9,009 nucleotides of DNA, taken from JAVBLQ01 sp031553435 (GTDB lineage Bacteria > Bacteroidota > Bacteroidia > Bacteroidales > Azobacteroidaceae). Positions within the stretch are counted from its first letter, which is position 1. Every line of letters starts with the position of its first letter. The stretch lies in the NCBI GenBank assembly GCA_031553435.1, contig JAVBLQ010000139.1, positions 1 through 9,009 of the forward strand. Direction: 5' to 3'. Under the pieces are notes generated by a model that worked only from the letters and a program-made list of their open reading frames with translations, was not told the origin of the DNA and ran no database searches. Below, one piece after another: positions 1-5,430 of this stretch. The position numbers and the translations under genes were made by a program.

Positions 1-480
1 TCGATTAAAGTAAAAGCAGTGAACAGTGCGGGCAGCAGTGCGGAGCAATCTTCCACCACAGCAGTCACGGTCAATGCACCGGCGCCTGTCAATACTACAG
101 CTATTGCCAACGGGGTTTATGTGCAGACAACAGCAGGGTATCTTACAGCACTCTCCACTGGATCCAATGTTGCTACCACCTTGGCGCAGTTTACCGCAAC
201 CGGGAAAACGCTCTATATGGCTACCAGCGATGAATCAGGTACAAAGACCTGGGCAACTGCCGTTGCAGCTTGTGCCGCCAAAGGTAGTGGTTGGCGCCTG
301 CCCACCCTGGGTGAATTAGCCAATATGCAAGGTAAATCAGGAGCTCCCACCTCGATCAACTATTGGAGCAGTACAGAGGATAGTACTACGTATGCCTGGA
401 ATTGGCATTTCTTCAATAGTGTCTCGTACAGCTACACTAAGACGTATAACAGCAATGTCCGTTGTGTCTGGAGTGATTAA
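1..480 (+). CDS. Partial surface/secreted protein, FN3 tail plus DUF1566/FISUMP-type C-terminal domain
   Basis: The frame is open from the first base, so only the last 159 residues are visible; an internal GTG at 19 is not a convincing start. Residues 1-25 (KVKAVNSAGSSAEQ) look like the last strands of a fibronectin type III domain. An Ala/Thr-rich linker follows. From about residue 40 to the end the protein resembles the DUF1566/Fibrobacter-paralogous (FISUMP) family, which has a C-type-lectin-like fold: GWRLPTLGEL at 97-106, NYWSSTE at 120-126, YAW and the terminal VRCVW at 153-157. Such domains usually sit on exported ligand-binding proteins; the exact ligand is unknown. The two cysteines (in VAACAAKG and VRCVW) could form a disulfide. 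No T9SS sorting domain follows the VRCVW end. The base composition looks more GC-rich than the minus-strand genes nearby. Family assignment is fairly secure, function is not. Confidence 0.8.
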   Translation, partial: SIKVKAVNSAGSSAEQSSTTAVTVNAPAPVNTTAIANGVYVQTTAGYLTALSTGSNVATTLAQFTATGKTLYMATSDESGTKTWATAVAACAAKGSGWRLPTLGELANMQGKSGAPTSINYWSSTEDSTTYAWNWHFFNSVSYSYTKTYNSNVRCVWSD

Positions 481-528
481 CAATTTATCAATTTAACATA
501 AAGTACACTTTTGGGGCCAAAGGCTAAG

Positions 529-589
529 GGCGAAAGGCATAGGGTTGCTTACGCACGGTTCTTTCGCCTTGTACCTTTTGCCTTTCGCC
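529..589. repeat. Inverted repeat downstream of the DUF1566 gene
   Basis: GGCGAAAGGCA at 529-539 is the exact reverse complement of TGCCTTTCGCC at 579-589 (11 bp arms, 39-base loop). A second partial copy of the right arm, CTTTCGCC, lies inside the loop at 561-568 and could compete for pairing. No T-run follows, so it is not a standard intrinsic terminator. Confidence 0.6.
539..559 (+). repeat. Direct repeat copy 1 (GCTTACGCACG core)
   Basis: This 21-bp stretch matches 700-720 at 19 of 21 positions and shares the core GCTTACGCACG. Part of the core (GCTTACGC) recurs in inverted orientation at 1070-1077. Dispersed intergenic copies like these suggest a repetitive-element family rather than gene remnants. 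Confidence 0.6.
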
Positions 590-632
590 TCGAAGCTAAA
601 AACAAGTTTCCAGACTTGTAGAACATAATCAT

Positions 633-660
633 CCCGTCACTCATTGGTTTGGGTGGCGGG
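633..660 (+). terminator. Stem-loop, possible transcription end of the DUF1566 gene
   Basis: CCCGTCACTC (633-642) can pair with GGGTGGCGGG (651-660) over 10 bp with two G-T wobbles around an 8-base loop. A smaller perfect hairpin, ACAAGT/ACTTGT, precedes it at 602-619. The downstream bases (AACTTCTCTT) are pyrimidine-rich rather than a clean U-tract, and the stem sits about 150 bp after the stop codon, so a terminator role is only tentative. The wobbles pair better in plus-strand RNA than in the complement. Confidence 0.3.
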
Positions 661-699
661 AACTTCTCTTATCCTGCTTTGAGTCTGTCTTAAAAGTCC

Positions 700-720
700 A
701 TAGGGTGGCTTACGCACGAT
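700..720 (+). repeat. Direct repeat copy 2 (GCTTACGCACG core)
   Basis: Second copy of the 21-bp repeat at 539-559, with two substitutions. It lies 5 bp before the left arm of the 726-741/1040-1055 inverted repeat, while the inverted partial copy at 1070-1077 lies 14 bp beyond the right arm. The two therefore form an outer and an inner set of facing ends around the minisatellite. Confidence 0.6.
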
Positions 721-725
721 GACCA

Positions 726-1055
726 GGATCGCGAAGCGATCTAACCTACAAACTTTCTGTGTTCTGTTTCTCTTTTTTGAGACATCTCGTTATTCAACGG
801 CCCTTCATCCCGTTATTCAACGGCCCTTCATCCCGTTATTCGACGGCCCTTCATCCCGTTATTCGACGCCCCTTCATCCCGTTATTCAACGGCCCTTCAT
901 CCCGTTGTTCGACGCCCCTTCCTCCCGTTTGTCAACGGCCCTTCCTCCCGTTTGTCAACGACCATGATAATTTGCATCACTCCATCATTGATTGCATGGC
1001 CGCTGGCAACGCTTCGCTCGCCTGTGGTTATGAATATCTGATCGCTTCGCGATCC
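726..1055. repeat. Perfect 16-bp inverted repeat enclosing the minisatellite
   Basis: GGATCGCGAAGCGATC at 726-741 is matched exactly, in reverse complement, by GATCGCTTCGCGATCC at 1040-1055. Each arm is also itself a hairpin (GATCGC-GAA-GCGATC), so each can fold alone or the two can pair with each other. Outside the arms, GCTTACGC at 709-716 faces its complement at 1070-1077, extending the imperfect symmetry. This resembles REP/BIME-type or MITE-like intergenic elements. No coding capacity lies inside and no target-site duplication was identified. Confidence 0.6.
788..963. repeat. 23-bp tandem repeat (minisatellite), 7 full copies plus a partial one
   Basis: Units start at 788, 811, 834, 857, 880, 903, 926 and 949, the last truncated after about 15 bases. 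The unit begins CGTTATTCAACGGCC and ends CTTCATCC. Copies 1, 2 and 5 are identical; copies 3, 4 and 6 carry CGACG variants; copies 6 and 7 end CCTCC, and 7 and 8 begin CGTTTGTC, so variation increases toward the right end. The start of each unit can form a small CGTT/AACG hairpin (with a G-T wobble in the CGACG variants). The 23-bp period is not a multiple of three and the unit has no stop in any frame, which explains the spurious open frames across it. Confidence 0.92.
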
Positions 1056-1137
1056 CGGTGCATTATCAGGCGTAAGCAATTCGTGCGCGATTTGAAAGCT
1101 TAAACAGTTTCTTTCATAGAATCTACGAATCTATTGT

Positions 1138-3756
1138 TTATTTTTTGATCAGTTTTTCAGTAATAATTTTACCGTCCTGAAAATTTATTTGCAGGAAATA
1201 AAAACCTGATGGCAAATGAGATACGTCTATTTTCGATTCCGCTTTTGGATTGCTGATCAATACATTTCCTTTCAAATCGATGATTTTTACCGATATATTT
1301 CCGGTTAATCCCGAAAAATAAATATAGTCGATAACAGGATTAGGATAAACCAGGATATCATTTGCTTCTGTTGTAGTGATTCCGGTGGGTGAAAAAGTGC
1401 CGGTCAGCTTACTGCCATAAAAAGTGATTCGGGATATATTTGCTATTGTATTAGTAACTTTTACAAGTATTCCATCATGATATTCGTAAGATATTTCGGA
1501 TGTATATGAACGATCCTCAATACGATACCCACCATCCGGAAGAGATTCGTAATCAGTAATGTCGTAATTTAGCGGATTAAACTGTTTGTTGGACGTATTT
1601 TTAATGTTGGGCAGGAAGTATAGTGCCATATTTTCAATATCCGTCCAATCGCCTGCTTGTTCTATTTCTGTGGGTGACAGATTTATAACTCCATTTCCAT
1701 TATTATAAGCCACATAGTCTGATGAAATGTTTCCGGTTGGCAACAAGTTCTTGTATGATTCTGCAAAATATTTTTCGAATTGATTCCAGGGTGTTTTTTC
1801 TGTTGCTTCGGTGTACAAATAATCAATATGTTGTTCTGAACAGGAAATGCTTCCGATATAAACATTTTGATTAACGATAATTTCTTTATCTGCCGTTGGA
1901 AAGTCCGGTTCAAACCAAAGTTTGGGAAGTTTTCCGGGAACAAATTTCCAAGGAGCATTCTCATTTTCTCCGAATGTCCAACCCAAGGTTTGATAAGTAT
2001 TCTGTGTTGTTAATATCTGTATGCTTTTGTTTGTGCCGTTTTTGGGTGATTCGGTAAATGTTTTATCTACGTCTTCTATTTGCATTTTCATATCGTCCAG
2101 CGCATAATTATTATTCACTCCTGATGTTGAAGGAAAACTACCTATGATTTTGCCATAAACATTGGTAATGGTATGAGCGGGAGTAATAGACAATAAACGG
2201 TTGGTTGCCACACAGGAAGTAAGCGAAACTGTTGAGTTATTTCCGCCAATCAGTCCACCGACAGCTTTTTGTAAATTGATGTTGCTGGTGTATATACTTC
2301 CGGAAGCATAACAATTTTTAACTTGTGTTGCTTGATAGATATAACCAATCAAACCTCCCGTATAGGATGCATTGTAACTACTTATCATTCGATCTATAGT
2401 CATGATGCAGGTCGAATAGCAATTTTCAATCATACATCCGCCTTCGCCGGAATCAAATGCATCACCGATTAATCCTCCGGTTTGATAAAATCCGCGTACT
2501 TTTCCCGTAGAAAAACAATTCTTTACAGAACTTCCGCAAGCGCCTATCAAAGCGCCGGTACTTTCTGTGCCTGATACATCTGCATTTTTAATTCCCAGGT
2601 TTTTAATTATTCCACCGGAAGCATAGCCGAAAAGTCCGGCAAAGCCGGGTCGGTCAATAAATAGGTTTTCAATGATATGTCCTTTCCCATCGAAATTACC
2701 CTTGAATATTGTTTCTCCGTTACCGACCGGCAGCCAGCCTTTTCCGTTATCATTGTCAGATTCGGACGCTAAATCAATATTGGTATTCAGTACAAAATAT
2801 GCTCCGTTGAAACTGTTTCCATATTTAACCATATAGGTTAATTGTATAAGATCTTTTTTCGAATTGATTTGATAAGGATTTACTTCTATTCCGGTTCCTT
2901 GAAAATCAGAATACACCAATAATTTTTCTGTCAATGTATTGTTATCCGGATTTTGATCTTCATGTGAAGAAGATACAGTAACTGAGATTTCTTTCAATCC
3001 CTCCTCCGGAAATGAAGCAGGTATATTCAATATATTTGTCTCCGTCGATGCGAGGTTTGTTATATTTTCTTGTCCGATAACTGCTTGTTTTTGTGCGTCG
3101 CTGATAATCACAGACACGCTTTCCTGATTTATATCGCCCATATTCCGGATAGAAACATTGATATGACAGTTTTCAGTTGGTTTTATCATTTGAGGATTGA
3201 TTTCAATTTTTATCACTGATAAATCATAATCTAACACTTCTTCTATCTCAATATTGTCGACAGATACATCTCCAATATTTCCCAGGTAATGAAAAGCAAT
3301 GCGCCAGTTTCCTGAAGATGAGGGTGTAAAATAGAGCTCTTGTTTTTCAGGGTTATCACCTGTTGTTGCTTGAGTATATGTTTTGACAAGTGTAGTATGA
3401 CTTGAGGGATCAGTTGAGTTTCCTAACGTAATATTCAAGCTTCCTGAATTGGGGTATTGGATTTTGAGATCAAATTTCAACCTGTATTTTCGATCGGACA
3501 AAGGGACTTGTGGTGAAATAAGCCAAGAGTTTCCGGTGTCGAAAGTAAAAATAGTAGTAATTGTTGCACCATATCCGTCAAATGATTGACCGAATTTCCA
3601 TTCAAGATTATTTTCTTCTTCATCTACATTGATGATTGTCCATGAATCTCGTTCTTCAGATGTTTCAAAATCTGTTGAATATATCACTGCTCCGTAAGTT
3701 TGTATTGTACAAACACTTACCAGAGTGAATAATAATATGGCATATAACTTTTTCAT
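1138..3756 (-). CDS. T9SS-exported mosaic surface protein: MAM/anchor-J-like, CARDB-like, GLUG repeats, sorting domain
   Basis: This 872-residue protein starts with a signal peptide (MKKLYAILLFTLVSVCTIQTYG, cut near residue 22). Residues 24-173 resemble the jelly-roll cleaved-adhesin/choice-of-anchor-J domain (YSTDFE, SWTI, NSWLISP, near-terminal VDNIEI). Residues 176-283 look like an Ig-like CARDB domain (DLSVIKIEINP, PDNNTLTEKL). Residues 287-335 form the lead-in common before GLUG repeats (YQINSKKDLIQLTY), and 340-545 carry several GLUG-type repeats (FKGNFDGKGH, GLFGYASGG, TGGLIG, VKNCYASG, GGLIGGN), probably a beta-helix. About 200 unassigned residues follow. Residues 797-872 are a type A T9SS sorting domain (YPNP, SHLPSGFYFLQI, LIKK). 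The protein is therefore predicted to cross the outer membrane and be anchored or released at the surface, likely as an adhesin; ligand unknown. It appears intact. It is the last gene of a leftward cluster; no clear promoter box was seen in the 92 bp before it. Confidence 0.9.
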   Translation of the reverse strand: MKKLYAILLFTLVSVCTIQTYGAVIYSTDFETSEERDSWTIINVDEEENNLEWKFGQSFDGYGATITTIFTFDTGNSWLISPQVPLSDRKYRLKFDLKIQYPNSGSLNITLGNSTDPSSHTTLVKTYTQATTGDNPEKQELYFTPSSSGNWRIAFHYLGNIGDVSVDNIEIEEVLDYDLSVIKIEINPQMIKPTENCHINVSIRNMGDINQESVSVIISDAQKQAVIGQENITNLASTETNILNIPASFPEEGLKEISVTVSSSHEDQNPDNNTLTEKLLVYSDFQGTGIEVNPYQINSKKDLIQLTYMVKYGNSFNGAYFVLNTNIDLASESDNDNGKGWLPVGNGETIFKGNFDGKGHIIENLFIDRPGFAGLFGYASGGIIKNLGIKNADVSGTESTGALIGACGSSVKNCFSTGKVRGFYQTGGLIGDAFDSGEGGCMIENCYSTCIMTIDRMISSYNASYTGGLIGYIYQATQVKNCYASGSIYTSNINLQKAVGGLIGGNNSTVSLTSCVATNRLLSITPAHTITNVYGKIIGSFPSTSGVNNNYALDDMKMQIEDVDKTFTESPKNGTNKSIQILTTQNTYQTLGWTFGENENAPWKFVPGKLPKLWFEPDFPTADKEIIVNQNVYIGSISCSEQHIDYLYTEATEKTPWNQFEKYFAESYKNLLPTGNISSDYVAYNNGNGVINLSPTEIEQAGDWTDIENMALYFLPNIKNTSNKQFNPLNYDITDYESLPDGGYRIEDRSYTSEISYEYHDGILVKVTNTIANISRITFYGSKLTGTFSPTGITTTEANDILVYPNPVIDYIYFSGLTGNISVKIIDLKGNVLISNPKAESKIDVSHLPSGFYFLQINFQDGKIITEKLIKK

Positions 3757-3815
3757 GATGTTTTTTTATGTGCCGATGATTTAATGTGCTAATATGATAA
3801 TACATTTTTCATTTT

Positions 3816-3834
3816 ATTGGCATATTGGCATATT
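3816..3834. repeat. Short tandem ATTGGCAT repeat upstream of the GLUG gene
   Basis: ATTGGCAT occurs twice in tandem (3816-3823 and 3824-3831) and is followed by ATT. It lies in the 92-bp gap between the sorting-domain remnant and the GLUG gene, in the presumed 5' untranslated or spacer DNA. The surrounding bases (GTGCCGAT, TGTGCTAATATG) look like degenerate versions of the same motif. No function is evident. Confidence 0.45.
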
Positions 3835-3848
3835 AGAAAATCGGCAAA

Positions 3849-3968
3849 TTAGTTTTTAATAAATTTCCTGGTGATAACCTTGCCTTCCGGTAAAGTAATT
3901 TGTAAGAAATACAATCCTGCCGACAAATGCGATACGTTTATTTCGGAAATATTGATAAGATTATTTAT
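3849..3968 (-). pseudogene. Out-of-frame remnant of a T9SS C-terminal sorting domain
   Basis: Read on the minus strand, this stretch encodes INVSHLSAGLYFLQ followed by an acidic/basic tail ending RKFIKN, clearly the second half of a type A T9SS sorting domain and closely parallel to the end of the neighbouring GLUG protein (SHLPSGFYFLQ, ending LIKK). It lies immediately downstream of the leucine-rich-repeat gene but in the +1 frame relative to it, with no signal peptide or start of its own. The first half of the domain, including the YPNP motif, is absent. The simplest reading is that it was the C-terminus of the LRR protein and was cut off by a deletion whose length is not a multiple of three. 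An assembly error is the alternative. Confidence 0.8.
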
Positions 3969-4980
3969 CACTGTTTCTCCCCAGGTAAAGCGTTTCAATT
4001 GGTGCATTCTGAAAAGCAGATGCTGCGATAGTAACCGGTGATTTCCCATCTTCGAATGTTACGGTTTTCATTGCTGTGCAGTTCAAAAAAGCATCGGCAA
4101 TTGTCGTGACCGATTGGGGGATACCTACCGATTCCAAACTTGTGCAACCGCTGAAAACGGTATATCCAATCGTCGTCATTCCATCAGGAATGACAATCGA
4201 GGTGATGCCCGTACAATTCTCAAAGGCAGAATGTCCCACTGTGGTAACTGTATTACCAATGGCAACTTCCTTCAAACTATTTTTTCTGTTAAATAGATTG
4301 TTAGAGCCATTTCTTCCCAGGTAAAGAGTCTCTACGGGAGAATCCTCAAAGGCGTCTGAAGAAAAAGAGGAAGCATCATCAGTTCCATCTTCAAATATAA
4401 CCTTTTTCAATCCGGTATTTTTGGAAAAAGACCTTCCACCGAGTGTGGTAACAGAAGCCGGGATTATAATTTCAGCTAAATTACATCCTTCAAAAGCACC
4501 TGATCCAATGGTTTCAACAGAATTTCCAAGACTGACTTTACTTAGACTGGCGCAATTTACAAAAGCCGAACTGCCGATGGTTTTAACGGAATTCGGGATA
4601 GCAATCTCGCTTAATAGAGAATCGCCACTGAAAACATTATGATCAATAAACCGGAGACCGCTGCCGAATGTGACTTTACTTAACTTTGAGCATCGGCTGA
4701 ATGCACCTGGATTGGGAATAGATATTCCTTTCATAAAAAGAGCGAAATAAAAAGCACCGTTTCCGATTTCTGTAACGGTATAACATGCGCCCGTTTTTGC
4801 ATCACACGCAGTTGGAGGAATGGTAGCATATCCCTGAACATCTCCTCCTATTCCGGTCCAGGTATATCCGGTAACTCTGATATTGGTTGTTCCGGGAATA
4901 ATTTCATAAATAATTTCACTCATTGCATTACTATAGTAAAGGAAGAGCGATATTATAAAAAGTAAAAGTTTTTTTTTCAT
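3961..4980 (-). CDS. BspA-type leucine-rich-repeat surface protein, probably C-terminally truncated
   Basis: The 339-residue product begins with a signal peptide (MKKKLLLFIISLFLYYSNA). From about residue 66 it consists of BspA/LRR_5 repeats (Treponema pallidum LRR type) of the form AF.NC..L..V.IP.SV..IG, e.g. SSAFVNCASLSKV at 137-149 and SAFENCTGITSIVIP at 251-265. A larger block occurs twice: FEDG...AF..(S/A)P(V/I)ETLYLGRN at about 196-224 and 309-336. The first copy continues into more repeats, but the second ends three residues later at a stop, NSDK. A T9SS sorting-domain remnant follows in another frame at 3849-3968. Relatives are exported adhesion or host-interaction proteins, and this copy, lacking its sorting signal, would probably reach the periplasm but not the surface. 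The ATG at 4980 gives the full signal peptide. It is the middle gene of a leftward cluster. Confidence 0.85.
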   Translation of the reverse strand: MKKKLLLFIISLFLYYSNAMSEIIYEIIPGTTNIRVTGYTWTGIGGDVQGYATIPPTACDAKTGACYTVTEIGNGAFYFALFMKGISIPNPGAFSRCSKLSKVTFGSGLRFIDHNVFSGDSLLSEIAIPNSVKTIGSSAFVNCASLSKVSLGNSVETIGSGAFEGCNLAEIIIPASVTTLGGRSFSKNTGLKKVIFEDGTDDASSFSSDAFEDSPVETLYLGRNGSNNLFNRKNSLKEVAIGNTVTTVGHSAFENCTGITSIVIPDGMTTIGYTVFSGCTSLESVGIPQSVTTIADAFLNCTAMKTVTFEDGKSPVTIAASAFQNAPIETLYLGRNSDK

Positions 4981-5026
4981 GATGATTGCTTTTTAATATG
5001 CCAGTAAACATATGGTAAGACATTGA

Positions 5027-5215
5027 TTATTTTTTTATCAACGCAAACATAAATGAAGCATCCGTAGCTGTAATGCCATAATCCGCACAAATCTCCTTCT
5101 AATATGCATTTACATTGTTTCCTGCAGGATTTTCATTTTCTTCGTCTTTACTACAAGATATCAGTAATGAAAAAGAAAACAACAGAATAAAGAGAGTAAA
5201 TTTCGATGTTTTCAT
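5027..5215 (-). pseudogene. Small lipoprotein ORF interrupted by an in-frame TAG
   Basis: An ATG at 5215 opens a 38-residue reading frame that stops at TAG (5099-5101). It begins MKTSKF, continues with a hydrophobic stretch and ends in a lipobox, LLISC, with Cys21 followed by SKDEENEN. Acidic residues right after the lipidated Cys match the surface-export signal known for Bacteroidota lipoproteins. Past the TAG the same frame stays open for 23 residues (KEICADYGITATDASF to LIKK) and ends at TAA (5027-5029). The continuation looks like ordinary protein, so the TAG probably interrupts a 62-residue product. It may instead be a genuine 38-residue lipoprotein. The start lies 37 bp from a promoter-like TAAATTTG box, which supports past or present expression. 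The ORF is too short to assign a family and its function is unknown. Confidence 0.55.
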
Positions 5216-5251
5216 ATATGATTCATTTTTAAATGGTATAACGATATGCCT

Positions 5252-5259
5252 CAAATTTA
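5252..5259 (-). promoter_or_regulatory. Bacteroidota-type -7 box for the leftward cluster
   Basis: On the minus strand this reads TAAATTTG, an exact match to the Bacteroides -7 consensus TAnnTTTG. It lies 36 bp before the small lipoprotein ATG at 5215, a normal leader length. No clear TTTG -33 element is present 19-21 bp upstream; the matching region reads TTCT within a T-rich tract, so strength is uncertain. It could drive the lipoprotein, LRR and GLUG genes together. Confidence 0.4.
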
Positions 5260-5370
5260 AAAGAAAAGGAAAATTTAAAGAAAGATTTCGGACGATAATT
5301 CATGAATGCTTTCTGACTGGTAACGAACAACTATATTTCAGCAATGAATGAAATTTATTAATCAAAAAAA

Positions 5371-5400
5371 TTGTTGGAAATTCTAAAAATCATATATTTG
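5371..5400 (+). promoter_or_regulatory. Bacteroidota-type promoter for the sensor kinase operon
   Basis: TATATTTG at 5393-5400 matches the -7 consensus TAnnTTTG exactly. TTG at 5371-5373 (ATTG from 5370) lies 19 bp upstream, the expected place for the -33 TTTG element. The first ATG is at 5431, giving a leader of roughly 20-25 bases. It should drive both the kinase and the regulator gene. Confidence 0.55.
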
Positions 5401-5430
5401 TAAAGTGATTCATTATCCAATCAATAAAGA

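Larger units (their letters stand above)
481..1137. other. Gene-free intergenic region rich in repeats
   Basis: I see no credible gene in these 657 bases, which separate the convergent ends of the DUF1566 gene (+) and the GLUG gene (-). Open frames exist across 719-1103 on both strands, but they arise because a stop-free 23-bp repeat is read through in successive frames; their translations are low-complexity cycles without any domain. The region holds stem-loops (529-589, 602-619, 633-660), a 21-bp direct repeat (539-559 and 700-720), a minisatellite (788-963) and a 16-bp inverted repeat (726-741 and 1040-1055). No transposase or integrase fragment is recognisable. Confidence 0.75.

Noticed and set aside
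788..963. Possible CRISPR array
   Set aside because: Units are contiguous with no unique spacers and no cas genes nearby; it is a tandem repeat.
897..1079. Minus-strand 60-residue open frame over the end of the minisatellite
   Set aside because: Composed of the right-hand repeat and inverted-repeat arm; basic low-complexity product with no recognisable signal or domain.
719..1103. Overlapping plus-strand open frames of 82 and 114 residues
   Set aside because: They run through the 23-bp stop-free tandem repeat, giving the same cyclic peptide in shifting frames; no start context, domain or non-repetitive homology.
1104..1137. Intrinsic terminator for the GLUG gene
   Set aside because: Short complementary pieces (ATAGA/TCTAT) exist, but the stem is weak, bulged and not followed by a T-run on the minus strand.
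3961..3990. Programmed +1 frameshift joining the LRR protein to the sorting-domain remnant
   Set aside because: The first copy of the same LRR block shows no indel at the G-run, there is no slippery-site arrangement, and a fused product would still lack the first half of the sorting domain.
4076..4642. Plus-strand open frames of 60-82 residues opposite the LRR gene
   Set aside because: They are antisense shadows created by the repetitive LRR codons, with repeated peptide patterns mirroring the LRRs and no independent support.
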